Assembly: GCF_006385595.1 (NCBI RefSeq)
Contig: NZ_CP041046.1
Span: 2,852,001 to 2,916,000 of the forward strand
Origin: Luteibacter pinisoli
GTDB lineage: Bacteria; Pseudomonadota; Gammaproteobacteria; Xanthomonadales; Rhodanobacteraceae
Length of the DNA: 64,000 nucleotides
Reading direction: 5' to 3'
This document shows, one piece after another, positions 13,634 to 22,929 of the stretch. The notes below the pieces were generated by a model. That model worked only from the letters and a program-made list of their open reading frames with translations. It did no database searches and was not told the origin of the DNA. A program made the translations under genes and the position numbers. Position 1 is the stretch's first letter, and each line of letters starts with the position of its first letter.

Positions 13634-16554
13634 CAGAAAGTGCCCCGCAGGCCGACCGTGTAGATCGTGCCATCCGCCTCGGCGTACAGGAAGCGGTTGC
13701 GGTAGACCGAGTAGTCGTACAGGTGCTCGTGGGTCAGGTTGGTGCCGGAAACAAACGCCGAGAGATGCTTGTTGATCGCATAGCTCGCGCTCAGGTCCAC
13801 CTGGCCGTAGGCGCTACGCGTGGCCGGCTGGGCGCCGCCGCCGTAGGAAATGCTCTCCAGGTACTTGCCACGCCAGTTGTACGCGGCGCGGACCTGCACC
13901 GGGCCCTTCTCGTAGTACAGGCTGGCGTTGGCCGAATCACCGATACCCGGCACCGCGAACTTGCCCGACGTCGAGATGAGGCCGGGGCTCAGGTTGGTGC
14001 TGCTCTTCACGTGCGTGTAGTTCAGCGCCATGCCAAGGCCGTCGAACGGATCAGGCAGGAGGTTCTTGAACTGATAGTTGAAGGTGACTTCTTCGCCGTA
14101 GATGTTCGACGAGTTCAGGTTCACCGGCTGGGTGAGCGACCAGGTCAGCGGCTGGCCGCTGTTCTGCTCGGTCAGGAACTGCACCGGCGAGCTCACCAGC
14201 GTGCTGAAGTTGCTGACCTTCTTGTAGAAGCCTTCCACCGCGATATAGCTGGCATCGTTGATGTACCACTCCAGGCCCATGTCGTAGTTCCGCGAGGAAT
14301 ACGGCTGGAGCTGCGGGTTGCCACGCGAGATGGTCAGCGAGTTCGGGCGCACGCCATAGCTGGTGTTGTAGTACAGGTTGCTCAGCTGCGGCGGCGTCAG
14401 GGTCTTGGACAGCGAGAAGCGGTAGATCAGGTTGTCCAGCAGGTTCAGCTTGAAGTTCATCGACGGCAGCCACTTGTGGTAGCCGCCCTTCGCCGACTGC
14501 GGCGCCAGCGGGCCGTACGTCACCTGGGCATTGCTGGTGTCGTTCGGGTCCACGTAGTACGTGACCGGCGGCTGGTTCACCGCCGTGGAGGTCGAGACGA
14601 TATTGAGGTACCGGACGCCCACGTCGAGTGCCCAGGGCATGTTCCACACGGTGTCTTCGAACACGGCCTTGGCGAAGGCCGCCTTCTCGTTCTCGCCCAC
14701 GTTGTTGTAGCTACCGGGGTTAGGCGCGGCATCGAGGGTGCCACCGTTAGCCGCCAGGCCGGCCAGCAAGGCGTTGCGCTTGTCATCCGGAAGCTGGTTG
14801 TAGGCGGCCGGCGACGCCAGCCAGGACAGGTAGGCGCGCGGGTCGTACTGGATCCACTGCGACGGAGCGCCCGGCGAGGACACGCCATGGATCTTCGACG
14901 GCGCATCGTAGACGTAGGCCCCGACGGCCTCCGGCGGCACGTTCAGCGAATAGCCGCAGTACGCGTTGCAGAGGATGCCGTTCGGCGTGCCCCAGCTGTC
15001 CGACTTCACCCACTGCTTGGTGTACTGCACGCCCGCTTCCAGCCGCGTAAGCACCTGGTCGTGGAAGGCCTTGTCCAGCTTGAGCTGGTAGTTGTTGACC
15101 TTGTTGGTCACGTTGTTGCCCGAACCTGCGTTACAGCAGTGGGCCGCCAGGTTGGACATGTCGGTGGTCGACAGGATGTTGGAATAGCTGGGCGGCTCGC
15201 TGTTGCCACCGTTGGTCCAGGTGGGGTTGGTGCCGAAGTTCTTGGCACCGATCACCAGGAAGTAGCCGTTCGGGCTCTCTTTGTTCCAGGCCTTGGAGCT
15301 GGAAACGTCCAGGCTCAGCTTGGTGTCCTGGTCGATGTCGAAACCGAGGTTCAGGCCGTTCTGATAGCTCTTTTCGTAGCTGGGCGCGTACGACATGACG
15401 TAGTCGTTCGCCATGACGTTCGGGCCCGAGCTCTTGCGCACGAAGTTGAGCGCCGTGTTGTTCGGGTCGACGGTCAGCGACTGGATATCGCCGGTGTTGC
15501 CGTATTCGCCGAACTCATGCTCAAGGCCATCCACCTTGTAGCTGGAGAACAGGGTATCGAACTGCACCGTCAGCTGGTCGATCGGCTTCCAGTCGATGGC
15601 GCCGCTCACGCCCTTGCGGGTGCGCGTTTCGTCCAGCACGTTGGTGGCCAGGGTTTCCGGCACCGCGACGTTGGTGTACGTCGGCGTGGTCTGGGCCGGG
15701 TCCACCTTGATGTCCTGGCCGGCGTACCACGAGTTGGCCTGGGTATTGAGCTGGGTGTCCTTGCGCTTGTAGTACTGCGCCGAGGCCGTCCAGCCGAAGG
15801 TGTGGTCTGCGTTGGTCCAGCCGAACAGGCCCGAGGCCTTCGGCGTGGTCTTGCCCTTCCAGTCGCCGGTCAGGTTGCTGTTGACGCCTGCCCCGCTCCA
15901 CGCCCCGTGGTAGCCGCTGAAGTCCAGCGGCCGCGCGGTCTGGATATCCACCACGCCACCGATGTCGACCTCGGTGATGTCTGCCGACGAGGTCTTGTTG
16001 ACCTGGGCGACGCTGATGATTTCCGAAGGGAGTACGTCGAAGTTGAAGGCGCGCGAGCCGGAGGCCGTGGCCATGGGCCGGCCATTGACGGTGACGGCCA
16101 CGAACTCGGGACCGAAGCCGCGCACGGCGATCTGGCTGGATTCACCGCCACTACGGTTCACCGACACGCCGGGGACGCGCTGAAGCGCGTCGGCCACGTT
16201 GGCATCGGGGAACTTGCCCGCCTCTTCGGCGGAGATGGAGTCAACGACGTTGACCGAGTCCTGCTTGATGGCCTGCGCGCGCTGCAGCGCCGCCAGCTGA
16301 CCGGTGACGGCCACGCCGCCCAGGTCGGTGATCTTCTTGTCGTCGCCCGCATCGGCCGGATCGGTCGCGGGCTTGGCCGGCTTAGCCGGCTTGGCGGGCT
16401 TGGCCGCCTGTGTGGAAGCTGGCGCTGCGGCAGGCGCCGCATCCGCCGCTGGCGCCGTCTGCGCAAAACCTGGCGCGCCGTAACCGACCATCCAGGCGAC
16501 ACCCGTTGCTACCAGTGACCGCCGCACGGCGACCGCCAATTTCGTAAGCTGCAT
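13633..16554 (-). CDS. TonB-dependent receptor for a glycan (Xanthomonas/Caulobacter type)
   Basis: 973 residues from the ATG at 16554, preceded by GGGGAGGG. Signal peptide, then an Ala/Pro/Lys-rich stretch with six or more AKP units (about residues 45-65), a TonB-box-like KKITDLGGVAVTG, a plug (SAEEAGKFPDANVADALQRV ... VAVRGFGPEFVAVTVNGR, IGGVVDIQTARPLDF) and a 22-strand barrel ending in GLRGTF. The FPDANVADALQRVPGV signature is typical of the large carbohydrate-importing receptors of this lineage. It is coupled to the GH27 gene and diverges from the GH95 gene, so it likely takes up galactose-bearing oligosaccharides. Confidence 0.93.
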   Translation of the reverse strand: MQLTKLAVAVRRSLVATGVAWMVGYGAPGFAQTAPAADAAPAAAPASTQAAKPAKPAKPAKPATDPADAGDDKKITDLGGVAVTGQLAALQRAQAIKQDSVNVVDSISAEEAGKFPDANVADALQRVPGVSVNRSGGESSQIAVRGFGPEFVAVTVNGRPMATASGSRAFNFDVLPSEIISVAQVNKTSSADITEVDIGGVVDIQTARPLDFSGYHGAWSGAGVNSNLTGDWKGKTTPKASGLFGWTNADHTFGWTASAQYYKRKDTQLNTQANSWYAGQDIKVDPAQTTPTYTNVAVPETLATNVLDETRTRKGVSGAIDWKPIDQLTVQFDTLFSSYKVDGLEHEFGEYGNTGDIQSLTVDPNNTALNFVRKSSGPNVMANDYVMSYAPSYEKSYQNGLNLGFDIDQDTKLSLDVSSSKAWNKESPNGYFLVIGAKNFGTNPTWTNGGNSEPPSYSNILSTTDMSNLAAHCCNAGSGNNVTNKVNNYQLKLDKAFHDQVLTRLEAGVQYTKQWVKSDSWGTPNGILCNAYCGYSLNVPPEAVGAYVYDAPSKIHGVSSPGAPSQWIQYDPRAYLSWLASPAAYNQLPDDKRNALLAGLAANGGTLDAAPNPGSYNNVGENEKAAFAKAVFEDTVWNMPWALDVGVRYLNIVSTSTAVNQPPVTYYVDPNDTSNAQVTYGPLAPQSAKGGYHKWLPSMNFKLNLLDNLIYRFSLSKTLTPPQLSNLYYNTSYGVRPNSLTISRGNPQLQPYSSRNYDMGLEWYINDASYIAVEGFYKKVSNFSTLVSSPVQFLTEQNSGQPLTWSLTQPVNLNSSNIYGEEVTFNYQFKNLLPDPFDGLGMALNYTHVKSSTNLSPGLISTSGKFAVPGIGDSANASLYYEKGPVQVRAAYNWRGKYLESISYGGGAQPATRSAYGQVDLSASYAINKHLSAFVSGTNLTHEHLYDYSVYRNRFLYAEADGTIYTVGLRGTF

Positions 16555-16838
16555 GGTTACCCTCCCCAACACTGTGGACTAGCCCGATGAGCACACTCGG
16601 CTTGCCGCGCGAGGTTTGCTCACACCGCTCCCTCAGACGGTGTTGCAACCCTTCGTTTTTCCCCGTCACCCCAAACGTCTGACAGAGCAGTCAGCAGGCA
16701 CTGTGCATTTGTAGTACTTATTAATCGTTGCCCATATTCGGCGTCCCCAACAAGCTGCGGCGCAGCATGACAAGGCCGACCGGGGCGGTTTAGATTTATT
16801 TGTCTTACAAATCAATTCTTCAGGGGCTGGCAGCGCCA
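16555..16838. promoter_or_regulatory. Divergent promoter region between TonB receptor and GH95 genes
   Basis: 284 bp without a gene. It holds an AT-rich core (about 16705-16735, including TTGTAGTACTTATTAATCG) that stands out from the high-GC surroundings and could carry the promoters and an operator for both genes. I could not assign exact -35/-10 boxes or a regulator site. Confidence 0.45.
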
Positions 16839-19283
16839 ATGACGAGCGACGCAGAACGGCACACGGAAGGGCACGAAGCGCGCTCGGACGGGTTGGACAG
16901 GCGCCAGTTCCTCAGGCTGACCGGCACCATGGCGGCCCTGCTCCCCTGGCTTGCCCTGCCCCGCTTCGCCGAAGGCGCCCCGGTGCAGCGCCCGGTCGGC
17001 CCCATGCCTGCGCCCTCGGGCAAGCACGTGCTGTGGTACGACACGCCCGCGCCGGAATCGAACGTGCTGCGAGAAGGCCTGCCCATTGGCAATGGCCGGC
17101 TCGGGGCCCTGGTCGGCGGCGACCCGGCCTCCACGTGCCTGTACCTCACGGACGCCTCGATGTGGCTGGGCAAGCGCGACATAGTCCTGGGCGACGACGG
17201 CCAGTTCGATTACACCACGGAGCACTTCGGCAGCCTGGTGATGCTGGCCAAGCTCTACCTGTCGATCGAGGGGCACGACGCGGCCCACGTCACCGACTAC
17301 CGCCGCGAGCTGGACCTTGGCCAGGGCTATCTGCGCGTGTCGTATCGCAAGGACGGCGTCGGCTATGCGTGGGACATCTTCGCCAGCCACCCGGACGACC
17401 TGATTGCCATCCAGCTCTCGCAGACGGGCGGTGGCAGCGTCAGCGGCACCGTCGCGCTGCAGACGATGCATGGCGATACCACGCACTCGGAAGCGCTTCA
17501 TGGCGGGCCAGCGGGCGCCACATGCCATTTCGAGGGCGTGCTGGCGAATGGGCTCCGTTACGCTACGAACGTCATGGCGGTGTCCGACGCCGGCACGGTG
17601 AGCGCCGATGGCCGGGGCATCCGTTTTGCCAACTGCCGCACACTTTCGATCATCGTCTGCGGCGGCACCAATTACACGCCGGACGTCGCCAGCAACTACA
17701 TGGACGGCTCGCTCGATCCCCTGGCGCTGGCAACGAAGAAGACCCGTGCTGCCGCCCTGCAGACGCCCACTGCGCTGTTGCACACCCACATTGCCGACTA
17801 CCGCGGCCTGTTCGATGCCATGCAGGTGGATCTGGGCACCTCGACGAAGGCACAGCGCGGCATGGATACGTGGACGCGCCTGCAGGCCCGGGCCGCGGCC
17901 GGCTCAGCGGCCGATCCTGAGTTCGAGGCGACCTATCTGCAGTACGGCCGCTACCTGACGATTGCCGGCTCCCGCGACAGCCTGCCGACCGGCCTGCAGG
18001 GCCTCTGGCTCGACAGCAACGTCTCGCCGTGGATGGCCGACTACCACAACGACATCAACATCCAGATGAACTACTGGCTGCCCGACCGGGCCGGCCTGCC
18101 CGCCTGCTTCGAACCCTTCACCCGCTACTGCCTCAGCCAGCTGGATGACTGGACCGCTGCGACCCGCGAGCATTTCAACGACCCGCGCAACAGCTACCGC
18201 AATCGCTCGGGCAAGGTCGCCGGCTGGACCGTCGGCATCTCCACCAACATCTACGGCGCCGGCGGCTGGCGCTGGCATCCGGCGGGTAACGCGTGGCTGT
18301 GCAACAACCTGTGGCAGCACTACCAGTACCAGCCAGACCGCGCCTACCTCGCGCGCATCTACCCCCTACTGAAGGGCGCTTGCGAGTTCTGGGAAGCACG
18401 CCTGCTCACCATGAGCGTGAAGGACTCGGCCACGGGCCAGATGCGCAACGTGCTGATCGATGACGCGGACTGGTCGCCCGAACAGGGCCCCACCGACGCC
18501 AGGGGCAACACGTACTCGCAGGAGTGGGTCTGGGATCTGTTCGAGAACTACCGTCGGGCAAGCGCCGTGCTGGCCAGGGATACCGGGTACGCAGCGACGA
18601 TCGGCGCGCTGCAGGCGAAGCTGTATCTCCCCCAGGTCAGCATCAAGACCGGCTGGCTCGAGGAGTGGATGACGCCGGACGACCTCGGCGAGACCGAGCA
18701 CCGTCACCTGTCCCCGCTGGTGGGCTTCTTTCCCGGCGACCGGATCCGCGTGGGTGACAGTGCGCCGGCCCTGATCGCAGGCGTGACCAAATTGCTCGAA
18801 GCCCGAGGCACCGGCGGGTACGGCTGGGCCGCTGCCTGGCGCGCGATGTGCTGGGCACGTCTGGGCAACGCGAAGAAGGCCTACCAGCTCATCCTTACCA
18901 ACTTTTCGCCGTCAAAGAACCGAAGTAACGGCACGGCGCAAAACCTGTTCGACATGTACCAGCTCGATGCCACCAGCGACGCCTTCCAGATCGACGCCAA
19001 CTTCGGCACCCCGACGGCCATGCTTGAGATGCTGATGTCATCGCGGCCGGGAGTGATCGAGCTATTGCCCGCGTTGCCTGAAGCATGGGCGGCATCGGGC
19101 AACGTGACGGGCATTGGTGCGCGCGGCGGCTTTCAGGTGGATCTGTCTTGGAAGCACGGCAAGGTCACGTCGGTAACGGTGCGAAGCGTAGGTGGCGAGC
19201 AGACGCAGTTGAAGCTCGGTAAGTGGACGCATGCCGTGACGCTTCAGCCGGGTGGCTCGGTAACGGTCACGCCTCCGGCCTGA
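16839..19283 (+). CDS. GH95 family glycosidase (alpha-L-fucosidase / alpha-L-galactosidase type), Tat-exported
   Basis: 814 residues from the ATG at 16839; a TTG at 16800 is possible but less likely. The Tat signal DRRQFLRLTG is followed by a hydrophobic stretch. GH95 marks in order: GLPIGNGRLGALVGG near the N-terminus, LQGLWLD, then NDINIQMNYW (the two Asn of the active site, about residues 402-408), DADWSPEQGP (acid Glu, about 546) and FQIDANFG (Asp, about 717). Characterised members release alpha-1,2-linked fucose or L-galactose. With the divergent receptor/GH27 operon and the GH35 enzyme at 28 kb it fits trimming of fucosyl-galactosyl side chains, as on xyloglucan. The exact specificity cannot be read from sequence. 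Confidence 0.92.
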   Translation: MTSDAERHTEGHEARSDGLDRRQFLRLTGTMAALLPWLALPRFAEGAPVQRPVGPMPAPSGKHVLWYDTPAPESNVLREGLPIGNGRLGALVGGDPASTCLYLTDASMWLGKRDIVLGDDGQFDYTTEHFGSLVMLAKLYLSIEGHDAAHVTDYRRELDLGQGYLRVSYRKDGVGYAWDIFASHPDDLIAIQLSQTGGGSVSGTVALQTMHGDTTHSEALHGGPAGATCHFEGVLANGLRYATNVMAVSDAGTVSADGRGIRFANCRTLSIIVCGGTNYTPDVASNYMDGSLDPLALATKKTRAAALQTPTALLHTHIADYRGLFDAMQVDLGTSTKAQRGMDTWTRLQARAAAGSAADPEFEATYLQYGRYLTIAGSRDSLPTGLQGLWLDSNVSPWMADYHNDINIQMNYWLPDRAGLPACFEPFTRYCLSQLDDWTAATREHFNDPRNSYRNRSGKVAGWTVGISTNIYGAGGWRWHPAGNAWLCNNLWQHYQYQPDRAYLARIYPLLKGACEFWEARLLTMSVKDSATGQMRNVLIDDADWSPEQGPTDARGNTYSQEWVWDLFENYRRASAVLARDTGYAATIGALQAKLYLPQVSIKTGWLEEWMTPDDLGETEHRHLSPLVGFFPGDRIRVGDSAPALIAGVTKLLEARGTGGYGWAAAWRAMCWARLGNAKKAYQLILTNFSPSKNRSNGTAQNLFDMYQLDATSDAFQIDANFGTPTAMLEMLMSSRPGVIELLPALPEAWAASGNVTGIGARGGFQVDLSWKHGKVTSVTVRSVGGEQTQLKLGKWTHAVTLQPGGSVTVTPPA

Positions 19284-19388
19284 TGGCGTGGATCGTGTAG
19301 GCACGAGCCTACGCAAGGACGCGGGCAACGCTCCGAATCATCCGCCATACCATGAGTGCCCCTATCGTCCATTGCACAGGGCACACGG

Positions 19389-19997
19389 ATGGCTACAAAA
19401 CTTCGCGATTCCAACCGTCAATCGTCGGCGCACGCGCCTGTGACCGAGCTCGCCTTAACCAGCGGACCAGCTCATGAAGGACGCCTCGACACACGAGTGA
19501 CCAAACTCGAAGCCGATGTTTGCTGTATCCGTCGGGACCTGTGCGTCGTTCAGTCGGACGTGCACGACATCAAGCGAAGCATCGCCGGGATCGACTGCAC
19601 ATTGGTCGATCTTGGAGGAAAACTCGAGAGCCTGGACAAGAAGGTTGACGCAAAGGCCGAGAGCCTGGACAAGAAGTTCGATGCCAGGATCGACAGCCTC
19701 GAAGCGAAGGTCGAGGCGAAATTCGATAGCCTCGAAGCGAAGTTTGAGGCCAGGCTTGCCAGTATGGACTCAAAGTTCGAGTCCAAATTCGACAACCTTG
19801 AAATCAAGCTCAACAGCAAGATCGATCGCGTGATCGAGACTATGAATCAATTCCCGACCAAACTGCAGCTTGCACGTTGGGCGGCCGGCTTCATCTCCGC
19901 CTTCCTGGTGGTTGCGATCGCAATCATCGCCCTTCTCCTCCGGGCCAATGGCCATCCTCTTGCTGCCGAGGTGGTCGAGACGGCGATCGGAAAGTAA
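19389..19997 (+). CDS. Coiled-coil protein with C-terminal membrane anchor
   Basis: 202 residues from the ATG at 19389. From about residue 30 to 145 it is a near-continuous heptad coiled coil with repeated units such as KLESLDKK, KAESLDKKFDARIDSLEAK, EAKFDSLEAKFEARLASMD. A single hydrophobic helix near the C-terminus (WAAGFISAFLVVAIAIIALLL) anchors it, leaving a short tail. The repeat is also visible as tandem 21/42-bp DNA units. The layout matches the protein at 21588-22259 on the other side of kdsA. No catalytic domain is seen; a structural or scaffold role is likely. Confidence 0.75.
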   Translation: MATKLRDSNRQSSAHAPVTELALTSGPAHEGRLDTRVTKLEADVCCIRRDLCVVQSDVHDIKRSIAGIDCTLVDLGGKLESLDKKVDAKAESLDKKFDARIDSLEAKVEAKFDSLEAKFEARLASMDSKFESKFDNLEIKLNSKIDRVIETMNQFPTKLQLARWAAGFISAFLVVAIAIIALLLRANGHPLAAEVVETAIGK

Positions 19998-20010
19998 CGC
20001 ATTGAAAATA

Positions 20011-20031
20011 CCCCGGCGGTAACCACCGGGG
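20011..20031. terminator. Weak hairpin between convergent genes
   Basis: CCCCGG (20011-20016) / CCGGGG (20026-20031) between stops at 19997 (plus) and 20049 (minus). Short stem and no T-run, so only a possible bidirectional terminator. Confidence 0.3.
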
Positions 20032-20048
20032 CATATGTTGCTACGGCA

Positions 20049-20405
20049 TCAGTGCTTCTGCTTGTAAATGTGCCCGCTGTTCCGATTCTCGGAGCGGTTG
20101 AGGTTCTTCTGCTCGGCCTTGGTCAAATGGCCGTTGTGCTTCGCCTCATCCACGCTTTCACGGCGGGCAATATTCGCATCGTGCGTTTCGTCGCGGGCAG
20201 CCTGCTTCTGCGTCATCGTGCCGTTCGCGACGCCCTTGTCGATACGGTTCTGCTGGTTATCAAGGCGGTTATTCACCTCGTTGACTCGCGGATGGCCCGG
20301 CACATCCGTCTGGGGCGCGGCCTGGGCCATGGACTGGCCGGACACCGCGGCAGCACCAAGGACGAGGGCAAACAGGGCGACCTTCGACGTAGCGTTCATG
20401 GACAT
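20049..20405 (-). CDS. Small periplasmic protein with C-terminal IYKQKH motif
   Basis: 118 residues from the ATG at 20405 (AAAGGAAA upstream). A signal peptide (SKVALFALVLGAAAVSGQSMAQA) precedes a highly charged helical body: HPRVNEVNNRLDNQQNRIDK, GTMTQKQAARDETHDANIAR, GHLTKAEQKNLNRSENRNSG, ending HIYKQKH. Related small exported proteins with two helix-TxxE/Q-A-helix units and a SxHIYrQKHd ending are common in proteobacteria and uncharacterised. The repeated T-x(2)-E/Q spacing faintly resembles EF-hand-like halves, which I would not press. Confidence 0.75.
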   Translation of the reverse strand: MSMNATSKVALFALVLGAAAVSGQSMAQAAPQTDVPGHPRVNEVNNRLDNQQNRIDKGVANGTMTQKQAARDETHDANIARRESVDEAKHNGHLTKAEQKNLNRSENRNSGHIYKQKH

Positions 20406-20645
20406 GGTTTTCCTTTGGTAGGGAAGAGAGCGACTTAGGTGCACGCACCGAGCGGTTTCCGTCCCAGGGATCCATCATCCCTCCCGACTCACTGATGGCC
20501 CATGCGCTGTGCAGACCGTATAACGACCGAGGATTAGCCGTGTTGACGGCCGACTTTGTAAAGATTGTGTTCCGTTCAGTTTCCGCCGAACGGCGGCTCC
20601 CGGAGGTATCATGGGCGGTCTGGCCTACCCCCTTTCGGAGTCCCC

Positions 20646-21491
20646 ATGAACGTTTCCATCGCCCCCGGCGTAGAAGTTGGTAACCGCCTGCCTTTCGTCC
20701 TGTTCGGCGGCATCAACGTGCTGGAGGACCTCGACTCCACCCTGCACGCGGCGGCGCACTACGTGGACGTGACCCGGAAGCTGGGCATCCCGTATGTTTT
20801 CAAGGGCAGCTTCGATAAGGCCAACCGGTCGTCGATCCATTCCTACCGTGGCGTGGGCCTCGAAGAAGGCCTGCGAATCTTCGAGCGGGTGAAGAGCGAG
20901 TTCGGCATCCCGGTGATTACCGACGTGCACGAGGTGCCGCAGGCCGCCGTGGTCGCTGAGGTCGTGGATGTGCTGCAGATCCCGGCCTTCCTCGCGCGCC
21001 AGACCGACCTGGTGGTGGCCATCGCCAAAACCGGCCGTGCCGTGAACATCAAGAAGCCGCAGTTCATGAGCCCCACGCAGATGAAGCACGTCACCAGCAA
21101 GATTGAGGAAGCGGGCAACAACCGCATCATCCTCTGCGAGCGCGGCGCGCAGTTCGGCTACGACAACCTCGTGGTCGACATGCTTGGCTTCCGCGAGATG
21201 GTGGAGTCCACGGGCGGCTACCCCGCCATCTTCGATGTGACCCACAGCCTCCAGCGCCGTGACGCCGGCAGCGAAGCCAGCGGCGGCCGCCGTCGCCAGG
21301 TGGTCGAACTCGCCCGCGCGGGCATGGCCGTTGGTATCGCTGGCCTATTCCTGGAAGCCCACGCCGATCCGGACCACGCGCGTTGCGATGGCCCGAGTGC
21401 GCTTCCGCTGGAAGCGCTGGAGAAATTCCTGGGCCAGATCAAGGCGATCGACGATCTGGTCAAGGGCTTTGAGCCGCTCGATATTCGCTAA
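20646..21491 (+). CDS. kdsA: 3-deoxy-D-manno-octulosonate 8-phosphate synthase
   Basis: 281 residues, full length. It condenses phosphoenolpyruvate with D-arabinose 5-phosphate to Kdo-8-phosphate, the committed step to the Kdo sugars of lipopolysaccharide; cytoplasmic. Family signatures are clear: FVLFGGINVLED, VFKGSFDKANRSS, ITDVHE, QIPAFLARQTDL, VNIKKPQFMSP, ERGAQFGYDNLVVDM, FDVTHSLQ and EAHADPDHARCDGPSALP. Asn24 in GGINVLE points to the metal-independent class, since the metal-dependent class has Cys there. It stands alone, not in the usual pyrG-kdsA-eno cluster, and is flanked by coiled-coil genes. Confidence 0.97.
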   Translation: MNVSIAPGVEVGNRLPFVLFGGINVLEDLDSTLHAAAHYVDVTRKLGIPYVFKGSFDKANRSSIHSYRGVGLEEGLRIFERVKSEFGIPVITDVHEVPQAAVVAEVVDVLQIPAFLARQTDLVVAIAKTGRAVNIKKPQFMSPTQMKHVTSKIEEAGNNRIILCERGAQFGYDNLVVDMLGFREMVESTGGYPAIFDVTHSLQRRDAGSEASGGRRRQVVELARAGMAVGIAGLFLEAHADPDHARCDGPSALPLEALEKFLGQIKAIDDLVKGFEPLDIR

Positions 21492-21519
21492 GCAAGACGA
21501 GCAAAGCGGTCTGATCGTG

Positions 21520-21552
21520 AAAAGGCCTCGACTGCAACAGTCGAGGCCTTTT
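21520..21552. terminator. Bidirectional rho-independent terminator after kdsA
   Basis: Perfect 14-bp stem AAAAGGCCTCGACT (21520-21533) with its complement at 21539-21552, loop GCAAC, A-run on the left and T-run on the right. It serves kdsA on the plus strand and the coiled-coil gene ending at 21588 on the minus strand. Confidence 0.88.
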
Positions 21553-21587
21553 CTTTGATGGTTCATCGCCAATTGAGCAGCCGTGAA

Positions 21588-22259
21588 TCAGGGGGTCTTC
21601 CAGCTGATGTGGCTACCGACCATATCCCAGATGCTCGCGGCAGCAGCAGCCAGGCAGCCGAACAAAATAGCCATGCCCCAAACGCGATCCTTCCAGCTCA
21701 CAAGCGTCCGAACGTTTGAACTCAAGCCAGTGGCCGTCAGCTCAAGTCCAGAAACCCGAATATCAAGCCCTGTCACCTTGACATCGAGCTCTGTAACCTT
21801 CGAGTCAAGGGCGCTGACCTTCGTGTCGAGGGCGCTGACCTTCGAGTCGAGGGCGTTGACCTTCGTGTCCAAGGTAGTGACCCGCGCGTCAAGGACGGTG
21901 ACCCTTTTGTCGAGCACGTCCACCTTGGCTTCGAGGCGATCCATTTTCTTTTCGAGCGCGCCCACTCTGACTTCAAGGCGATCGATCCTGGCATCGAGCG
22001 CGTCCACCTTGACTTCGAGGCGATCCATCCTGACTTCGAGGCGATCCATCCTGACTTCGAGGCGACCCATCCTTTCATCGAGTCGGTGGACCTGAGCCCC
22101 GAGGCCGTCTACCTTCTCGTTTAGCCCGATGAATGCACTCTGCAACACATCCAACTTCTGATCTTGACGCGCAAGCGAGCGGAGGATCTCGGCAAGTATG
22201 TCGTTGCGTTGCTCAAAATCGTGATCTCGCGATGTTCCCTTTAACGCGTGAGTGCTCAT
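21588..22259 (-). CDS. Long heptad-repeat coiled-coil protein with C-terminal membrane anchor
   Basis: 223 residues. Residues about 30-185 form an almost perfect heptad array, mostly L-x-x-[RK]-[VM]-x-x units (RMDRLEVRMDRLEVKVDALD, KVNALDSKVSALDTKVSALD), followed by a hydrophobic helix (WGMAILFGCLAAAAASIWDMV). In DNA this is a tandem array of 21-bp units (clear at 21780-22080), prone to length change by slippage. The layout parallels the plus-strand protein at 19389-19997. The start overlaps by 4 bp (ATGA) the stop of a tiny upstream frame. Function unknown. Confidence 0.75.
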   Translation of the reverse strand: MSTHALKGTSRDHDFEQRNDILAEILRSLARQDQKLDVLQSAFIGLNEKVDGLGAQVHRLDERMGRLEVRMDRLEVRMDRLEVKVDALDARIDRLEVRVGALEKKMDRLEAKVDVLDKRVTVLDARVTTLDTKVNALDSKVSALDTKVSALDSKVTELDVKVTGLDIRVSGLELTATGLSSNVRTLVSWKDRVWGMAILFGCLAAAAASIWDMVGSHISWKTP

Positions 22260-22372
22260 ACATCGTCTCGGTTCCGTGCCCGTAGAGACTTTAGACCGAG
22301 CAAAAAGGCGCGTCTGTAGGCGAAACGCGCGTCCTCTGCCATCTTTCGCCTAGCATCCGCCAGCCACTCCAT
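22256..22372 (-). CDS. Tiny basic protein coupled to the coiled-coil gene (uncertain)
   Basis: 38 residues, from MEWLADARRKMAEDARFAY to SLRARNRDDV. It overlaps the next gene's start by 4 bp (ATGA), the pattern of translational coupling, which is the main reason to list it. The ribosome site is weak, and a longer version would need a TTG start at 22513. Confidence 0.3.
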   Translation of the reverse strand: MEWLADARRKMAEDARFAYRRAFLLGLKSLRARNRDDV

Positions 22373-22512
22373 TCCATAGGCAGATCCGCTTGCCTCAAGC
22401 CTGCGAGGTACTACGTGAGCTCGCGCCAAAGTCCTACGACCGCTGTCGGCAATACCGGATAACAGCCGTATCACAGCGTGGATACGCTCGCCCACTGAAC
22501 CGTGGGAGAGCA

Positions 22513-22890
22513 ATGAAACGATTCAACTTTGTGAACAAGGCAGCTCAAAAGGCTTTCATGGGGCTACCCGCCGCCATCCGAACTCAGTTCGGCGCTGATA
22601 TCTATGCAATCCAGCATAACCAGCGCTGCTTTTCTGACTGTGAGGATGTCTCATCCAGCGTCGGAAAGGGCGCATTCGAACTGAAGGAAAATGGAAGTCC
22701 CGCGTACCGCGCCATCTACTGCGCCAGGTATCTGAACACCGTCTACATTCTTCATGCGTTTGCCAAAACGACCAACGGTGTCGACCGACAGGCTATGGCA
22801 ACGGCGGCCATGCGCTACAAAATACTTGCAAGTCTCAATGCCGAGGAAGCCAGGAAGCAGAAGGTAGGCAAGCGCATCTCGTCGAAATAA
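22513..22890 (+). CDS. Gp49/HigB-like type II toxin (RelE superfamily)
   Basis: 125 residues from the ATG at 22513 (GGGAGAG upstream). It contains FMGLPAAIRTQFGADIYAIQ, then GAFELKENGSPAYRAIYCARYLNTVYILHAFAKTTNG and a late AMRYKIL. The E-L-x(5)-YR.iY.ar..n.vyiLHaF.K signature is that of phage-derived Gp49-like RelE-superfamily toxins, which cut mRNA at the ribosome. The expected partner is an XRE antitoxin directly downstream on the same strand; here the antitoxin-like gene is on the opposite strand, tail to tail, 39 bp away. Confidence 0.8.
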   Translation: MKRFNFVNKAAQKAFMGLPAAIRTQFGADIYAIQHNQRCFSDCEDVSSSVGKGAFELKENGSPAYRAIYCARYLNTVYILHAFAKTTNGVDRQAMATAAMRYKILASLNAEEARKQKVGKRISSK

Positions 22891-22929
22891 CGCGCAAGCC
22901 TCGACAGAAGCAATCCTTCGCGAAAAAAA

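Noticed and set aside
13603..16518. 971-codon plus-strand frame opposite the TonB receptor
   Set aside because: Very long but Arg/Val/His-rich, typical antisense of a high-GC gene; the receptor on the minus strand is unambiguous.
19297..19312. GTAGGC-ACGA-GCCTAC hairpin as the terminator of the GH95 gene
   Set aside because: Short stem, no T-run; similar GTAGGC-like snippets occur elsewhere in intergenic DNA, so it may be part of a small repeat instead.
21780..22080. Regular 21-bp repeats considered as a CRISPR array
   Set aside because: The units are directly adjacent without unique spacers and encode protein heptads in frame.
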